The notes under the pieces were generated by a model. It was not told the origin of the DNA, ran no database searches, and worked only from the letters and a program-made list of their open reading frames with translations. Below are positions 6,879 to 11,057 of a DNA stretch of 11,057 bases, in pieces. The DNA comes from Spirochaetales bacterium. GTDB taxonomy: Bacteria; Spirochaetota; Spirochaetia; Sphaerochaetales; Sphaerochaetaceae. The position numbers and the translations under genes are program-made. The stretch covers positions 1 to 11,057 of the forward strand of contig JALFRH010000123.1 of NCBI GenBank assembly GCA_022785155.1. Reading direction: 5' to 3'. Numbering within the stretch: position 1 is the first letter of the stretch; each line of letters begins with the position of its first letter.

Positions 6879-7688
6879 ATGAATGCTTTTGTAAAATTCA
6901 TGGAGCTGTATGGAATAAACTATATCTCTACAGCCATAATCGCCTTCATTGGTGTTTTGATCGTCAGAAATCTGATTAAGCTCATTGAAAAGGGTCTTTT
7001 GGATAGTACACTTGATAAATCCTTGATTTCATTTGTAGTTACACTAATTAAAATTATCCTCTATATCATCCTCCTTTTCATAATACTTGGAAGATTGGGA
7101 ATACCATTGTCTGGAGCGGCTTCAGCACTAAGTGCAGTCACTCTTGCCATAGGTCTTGCCATCCAGGATATCATTGGAGGTGTAGCCAACGGCTTGATGC
7201 TGGTTACAAGCAAGCTTTTCAAGGTCAATGATTATGTGGATATCGGAAGTTTGTCTGGCTCTGTCAAGGAGATAAAGCTTCTTCACACTGTGTTGGTAAC
7301 TCCGGACAATAAGACTGTCACAATCCCCAATAAAACTGTATTTTCTTCCGAGATTACAAATTACTCTGCCATGAAACAAAGAAGGATCGATATTGTAGTA
7401 GGTGTAGACTACGACAGTGATATCGATAAAGCCAAGAGAGTCATCTTGGACGTCGCCCTTAAGAATAAATCCGTTCTTGATGAACCGGCTCCTACTGTAC
7501 AGGTAAAGAACCTTGCAGACAGCGAAGTTCAGATCCTCTTGAGATTGTGGGTGAAAAGCGAAGACTACTGGAATGTCACCTGGTATCTTAATGAAATGGT
7601 TCTCAAGGCACTTAATGAGAATAATATCGAAGTACCATTCCCTCAGCTCACACTAAGCTATAGGGATAATGGAGGTATGGCAAAATGA
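6879..7688 (+). CDS. Small-conductance mechanosensitive channel (MscS family)
   Basis: This 269-residue inner-membrane channel opens under membrane tension to release solutes during osmotic down-shock; relatives work as homoheptamers. There are three membrane segments at about 13-31, 49-72 and 79-110. The third carries the Gly/Ala-rich pore helix typical of MscS, including GLAIQDIIGGVANG (92-105). The cytosolic beta domain follows (about 111-165, with SGSVKEI and PNK..FSSEITNYS) and then the alpha/beta vestibule ending in the family-like VPFPQLTLSY (252-261). Length is close to E. coli MscS. The start is ATG 6879, with GGGG (6868-6871) as a weak ribosome binding site; a TTG at 6837 is less likely. 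A small CCCC-TTT-GGGG hairpin covers that site if the transcript begins upstream of it. The stop overlaps the next gene by ATGA. Confidence 0.93.
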   Translation: MNAFVKFMELYGINYISTAIIAFIGVLIVRNLIKLIEKGLLDSTLDKSLISFVVTLIKIILYIILLFIILGRLGIPLSGAASALSAVTLAIGLAIQDIIGGVANGLMLVTSKLFKVNDYVDIGSLSGSVKEIKLLHTVLVTPDNKTVTIPNKTVFSSEITNYSAMKQRRIDIVVGVDYDSDIDKAKRVILDVALKNKSVLDEPAPTVQVKNLADSEVQILLRLWVKSEDYWNVTWYLNEMVLKALNENNIEVPFPQLTLSYRDNGGMAK

Positions 7689-8182
7689 TTGAACTGCTCA
7701 CTGGTGAAGTAATGATGGGTGCATTGGCTGATATACTCGTTTGGTGCTTGGTTTTCGTAGGCATATATATTCTATGTCGCATTCAGAGAATAAAGAAAGA
7801 TATAATAGGGAATGCCTTGGAAGATGCCGGTAAGATGAAAAAGTATAATAAGATACTGGTGAATCTCATCAACAAAGACGTTTATGACAAAAAGAGCATC
7901 AGAAAGGCTCTTTCCAAAATAAAGTATATTGCAAAAAATACAAGATCCATCATCCAAGTCTATCAGTTTGAAAAGGGCGAAGACGAAGATATTGGCCTTG
8001 TTGCATCTCTTTTATCATCAATCATCGATGAAACTTCTGAATTTGCAATGGCTTTCAATACGAAGTCAAAGGAAAATGCCCTTTCCGCACTTAACAAGAC
8101 GGAAGGAGATCTGAAGAAAATAGAAATGATTCTTTCTGCAGAAATAAAAACCAGAGAAGAAGAGGCATTGGCAAGAATATAA
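7685..8182 (+). CDS. Membrane-anchored protein of unknown function, translationally coupled to the channel
   Basis: I do not recognise a family for this 165-residue protein. One hydrophobic segment at about 12-32 (ALADILVWCLVFVGIYIL) is followed by a basic stretch (RIQRIKKD), which by the positive-inside rule places the rest in the cytosol. The remainder is charged and helical in character, with heptad-like stretches (about 45-100 and 125-160) suggesting coiled coil. The start codon overlaps the channel stop as ATGA, and GGAGG (7671-7675) lies 9 bases upstream, so the two are almost certainly co-translated. A role alongside the channel is inferred from this coupling alone. Confidence 0.8.
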   Translation: MIELLTGEVMMGALADILVWCLVFVGIYILCRIQRIKKDIIGNALEDAGKMKKYNKILVNLINKDVYDKKSIRKALSKIKYIAKNTRSIIQVYQFEKGEDEDIGLVASLLSSIIDETSEFAMAFNTKSKENALSALNKTEGDLKKIEMILSAEIKTREEEALARI

Positions 8183-8264
8183 ATTCATATATTCTATAAC
8201 TGGGAAAAGGTTTTCTCTATTGGAGTCATACTCAAAACAGTTTATCCTTGGAAGAATATCCACC

Positions 8265-8293
8265 TTGTTCATGTTATGGATAAAAGATATATT
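8265..8293 (+). promoter_or_regulatory. Promoter for ftsH-lepA
   Basis: TTGTTC (8265-8270) and TATATT (8288-8293) are spaced by 17 bases. The predicted start near 8300 gives a leader of about 12 bases that begins at the AAAGG ribosome binding site. The rest of the gap 8183-8311 shows no clear terminator for the preceding operon, so read-through into ftsH is possible. Confidence 0.45.
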
Positions 8294-8311
8294 AATTAGA
8301 AAGGTAATTTA

Positions 8312-10369
8312 ATGGAAAACGACGACAAAGATAAAAAAGATGAAATTGTTGGAGAAGTGGTGAATCCTGATCCAAAGCCTCAGGAAGGTGGAGGAAACAG
8401 TCAGGATGATATCAAAAAAGAAGACAATTCCCCTAAATCAGATAAAGCCAATAAAGAGAAAGAAAACAAGAAGAAAGAGAATGTCTATGATAAATATAGA
8501 TATTGGGGCTCTGAGCCACCAAAGAATGGAGGTTCCCCTTCATCAAACAAGGGTGGAATGCGCAATAAGTTCGCTCTCGTAGCCTTACTTGTTCTTCTGG
8601 TTTCATTCTTCTTCGTATTCTTCCAGGATTCACAGAAAGCGAAGGCTACATCCGTCAGTTATACTGACTTTATCGCCACAGTTGAGAAAGGAAGGGTTTC
8701 TAAGGCCGATATAGTCGGCAGCACCGTTGTCAATTTCACAACCAACGATGGAGGATATTATACCACAAGAATCCCATATTCAGACCCAAGCTTGGTGCAG
8801 ACACTATTGGATTATGGAGTACAGGTTACAGGTGTAACTGAAACGACACCATTCTGGTATATAATCCTGGAGCTCCTTCCTTGGATTATATTTATTGTAC
8901 TTATGGTTTCAATGATGAGAAGCACAGGGGCCATGGGCGGCGGCAAGCTTATGGGAGGTATGGGTAAGTCTCTTGCAAAAGAGTATGATGCAAACTCCAA
9001 TAAGACGACCTTCAAGGATGTTGCAGGTCAGAAAGAAGCCAAGTACGAACTTCAGGAAATTGTAGATTTCTTGAAAAACCCAGGGAAATTCACCTCAATC
9101 GGTGCAAAAATACCAAAGGGCTGTCTCCTTGTAGGACCTCCGGGAACAGGTAAGACCCTTCTTGCCCGTGCTGTAGCAGGAGAGGCCGGCGTATCCTTCC
9201 TCCACACTTCAGGTTCCGATTTTGTGGAAATGTTTGTCGGTATGGGTGCCGCCCGTGTAAGAGATCTCTTCGAGCAGGGAAGAAAGAGTGCTCCATGCAT
9301 TATCTTCATAGATGAGTTGGATGCTGTAGGAAGAAGCAGAGGCTCTGGTCTAGGTGGTGGTCATGATGAAAGAGAGCAGACTTTGAACCAGATGCTCGTG
9401 GAAATGGATGGTTTCTCCACAGATCCTGGAGTAATTGTAATTGCAGCAACCAACAGACCGGATGTATTGGATCCAGCTCTATTGAGACCGGGTAGATTCG
9501 ACCGTCAGGTTACTGTAGCTCTTCCAGATGTCCAGGAAAGACTCGATATCTTGAGAATACACACAAGAAAAGTAAAACTTGGTGAAGATGTGGATCTTGC
9601 CAGAATAGCAAGGGCTACTCCTGGAACAAGTGGTGCAGATTTGGCCAACCTTGTGAACGAAGCCGCTCTCTTTGCTGCAAGAAGCAATGAAACCATTGTG
9701 GATATGCAGGACTTTGAGGAAGCCAGGGACAAGATCCTTCTGGGCGTTGCCAAGAAGAGTGTCTTCATGACGGAAGAAGAGAAGAGGGCTACAGCCTACC
9801 ATGAGGCAGGACATACTCTTCTCCACTACTACCTGAAGCATGTGGATCCACTTCATAAGGTCACTATCATCCCCCATGGACAGGCACTTGGTTTGACGAT
9901 GAGCCTTCCTGAGAAGGATCAGTTTACCATACAGAAGAGCTACTTGATGGATAGAATCAAGATATGTATGGGTGGTTACTGTGCAGAGAAAATCGTATAT
10001 GGTGAAACCACCACAGGCACATCCAACGATATCAAGCAGGCTACGACCATGGCCCATAGAATGGTTACCGAATGGGGTATGTCGGATCTTGGTTTCATTA
10101 ATCTCTCGGATGAAGGGGAACCGTTGTTCCTTGGCCGTGAGATTACACAGCATAAAGATTATTCAGATGAGACAGCCAGAAGAATCGACGGCGAGATGAA
10201 TAAGATTCTCACTTCCTGTATGGACGAAACCATGGATATCTTGACCACCCATCGTGATCAATTGGATCAGCTTACTGAAGCATTGGTTGCCAAGGAGACT
10301 CTTGATGATAAGGAAATCAGGGAAATGTTTGGATTCGAAGCTGTCCAGCATGTAACTGACTTGAGGTAA
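8312..10369 (+). CDS. ftsH: ATP-dependent zinc metalloprotease FtsH
   Basis: This 685-residue membrane-bound AAA+ protease degrades unneeded or misfolded membrane and regulatory proteins as a hexamer. Segments in order: a charged Lys/Glu/Asp/Asn-rich extension (1-85), first membrane helix (about 86-104), periplasmic domain (about 108-178), second helix (about 181-202) and the AAA module. The AAA module has Walker A GPPGTGKT (275-282), pore loop MFVG (307-310), Walker B IIFIDE (330-335) and the second region of homology ATNRPDVLDPALLRPGRFD (379-397). The peptidase domain has HEAGH (497-501) and the third zinc ligand Asp573 in TSNDIKQAT. All catalytic residues are present. ATG 8312 has AAAGG at 7 bases and a promoter just upstream. 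A second in-frame ATG at 8558 would give the common short N-terminus. lepA follows 2 bases after the stop. Confidence 0.97.
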   Translation: MENDDKDKKDEIVGEVVNPDPKPQEGGGNSQDDIKKEDNSPKSDKANKEKENKKKENVYDKYRYWGSEPPKNGGSPSSNKGGMRNKFALVALLVLLVSFFFVFFQDSQKAKATSVSYTDFIATVEKGRVSKADIVGSTVVNFTTNDGGYYTTRIPYSDPSLVQTLLDYGVQVTGVTETTPFWYIILELLPWIIFIVLMVSMMRSTGAMGGGKLMGGMGKSLAKEYDANSNKTTFKDVAGQKEAKYELQEIVDFLKNPGKFTSIGAKIPKGCLLVGPPGTGKTLLARAVAGEAGVSFLHTSGSDFVEMFVGMGAARVRDLFEQGRKSAPCIIFIDELDAVGRSRGSGLGGGHDEREQTLNQMLVEMDGFSTDPGVIVIAATNRPDVLDPALLRPGRFDRQVTVALPDVQERLDILRIHTRKVKLGEDVDLARIARATPGTSGADLANLVNEAALFAARSNETIVDMQDFEEARDKILLGVAKKSVFMTEEEKRATAYHEAGHTLLHYYLKHVDPLHKVTIIPHGQALGLTMSLPEKDQFTIQKSYLMDRIKICMGGYCAEKIVYGETTTGTSNDIKQATTMAHRMVTEWGMSDLGFINLSDEGEPLFLGREITQHKDYSDETARRIDGEMNKILTSCMDETMDILTTHRDQLDQLTEALVAKETLDDKEIREMFGFEAVQHVTDLR

Positions 10370-10371
10370 TT

Positions 10372-11057
10372 ATGGCGGTAGACACAAGCCACAAACGAAA
10401 TTTCTGTATTATAGCCCATATCGACCATGGTAAGAGCACTCTTGCAGATAGATTTATCGAAAGAGCCAGATTGGTTCAGGCAAGAGGCCCTCTTGAATCC
10501 CAGATCCTTGATAACATGGATATTGAGAGGGAGAGGGGAATAACCATCAAGAGCCAGGCTGTAACAGTACCTTATACAGCTAAAAACGGAGAAGTCTACG
10601 AATTGAATCTCGTAGACACTCCCGGCCACGTAGACTTTACATACGAAGTTTCAAGAGCCATATCCTCCTGTGAAGGAGCTCTCCTCCTTATTGACGCCAC
10701 ACAAGGTGTAGAAGCCCAGACCTTGGCCAATCTATACCTTGCCATGGAACATAATCTGGAGATTATTCCTGTAATAAACAAAATCGATCTTGCTTCTGCA
10801 GATATTGATTCCTGTCTCCATCAGATAGACCATGATCTCGGTCTGGATCCGGATATGGCGGTAAAGGTGTCTGCAAAGACAGGAGAGGGTGTAGATCTGC
10901 TTTACGAGGCGATCGTCGATTATATCCCAAGTCCAAAGGGAAAGACTGATATGCCTTTGGAAGCTCTTATATTCGACTCCCATTATGACCCGTACAGAGG
11001 TGTCATAGTCCATGCCCGTATCTTCAACGGAAAAGTCAGGGTTGGGGACGAGATACT
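10372..11057 (+). CDS. lepA: Elongation factor 4 (LepA), N-terminal part, runs off the window
   Basis: This translational GTPase back-translocates or otherwise remodels ribosomes and aids translation under stress and in 30S assembly. The first 228 residues are present, and the frame is open to the window edge. GTPase motifs: G1 AHIDHGKST (15-23), RERGITI (53-59) containing G2, G3 DTPGH (82-86), G4 NKID (136-139) and G5 SAK (167-169), followed by the start of domain II (ALIFDSHYDPYRGVIVHARIF, about 198-218). The LepA-type sequences LDNMDIERERGITIK and GVEAQTLANLYLA separate it from EF-G. The start ATG 10372 has GAGG (10363-10366) inside the last ftsH codons, 5 bases upstream, so the two genes are coupled. 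Confidence 0.96.
   Translation, partial: MAVDTSHKRNFCIIAHIDHGKSTLADRFIERARLVQARGPLESQILDNMDIERERGITIKSQAVTVPYTAKNGEVYELNLVDTPGHVDFTYEVSRAISSCEGALLLIDATQGVEAQTLANLYLAMEHNLEIIPVINKIDLASADIDSCLHQIDHDLGLDPDMAVKVSAKTGEGVDLLYEAIVDYIPSPKGKTDMPLEALIFDSHYDPYRGVIVHARIFNGKVRVGDEI

Noticed and set aside
8183..8264. Terminator for the mscS operon around GGGAAAAGGTTTTCTC
   Set aside because: The complementary arms leave too small a loop, include a wobble, and no T-tract follows.
9479..10153. Long minus-strand open frame (224 codons) opposite ftsH
   Set aside because: The opposite strand encodes the conserved AAA and peptidase motifs of FtsH. The antisense peptide resembles no family I know and has no support for initiation.

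Overview
The window is an ordinary chromosomal stretch from a Gram-negative (diderm) bacterium, most likely a spirochaete of the Sphaerochaeta/Treponema kind. That placement is inferred from protein style: an N-terminal fibronectin-III-like domain on an outer-membrane barrel whose last residues alternate hydrophobic and end in Phe, together with the gene families present. There is no rRNA or other marker here to fix the taxon. I see no mobile element, CRISPR array, tRNA or phage gene.

Layout, left to right. (1) 1-279: the 3' end of a gene with an outer-membrane-like C-terminus, closed by a hairpin terminator that almost touches the ribosome binding site of (2), an M42 metallopeptidase (324-1361). 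(3) radC (2053-1358, minus) converges on it, and the two genes share a CTAG in which both stop codons overlap. (4) Divergent from radC is a nucleotidyltransferase (2168-3076) with its own promoter. (5) A 315-base gap (3077-3391) holds a strong bidirectional terminator and an unexplained imperfect inverted repeat. (6) A minus-strand pair, a LOG-family protein (4903-4325) followed 3 bases later by a YitT-family membrane protein (4321-3392). (7) Divergent from it, a 573-residue secreted outer-membrane protein (5060-6781) with two nearly identical 105-residue internal repeats separated by Pro/Val/Glu-rich linkers, then a terminator. (8) A small MscS-type channel (6879-7688) overlapping by ATGA a 165-residue membrane-anchored protein of unknown function (7685-8182). 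(9) ftsH (8312-10369), with a long charged N-terminal extension, followed 2 bases later by lepA (10372 to the window edge).

Several genes concern the envelope and membrane homeostasis: the outer-membrane protein, the mechanosensitive channel and its partner, the membrane protease FtsH, and YitT. LepA, RadC and the M42 peptidase are housekeeping or stress-related genes. I found no convincing undescribed multi-gene system. The items most worth a second look are the duplicated domain in the outer-membrane protein, the unknown protein coupled to the channel, and the FtsH extension.
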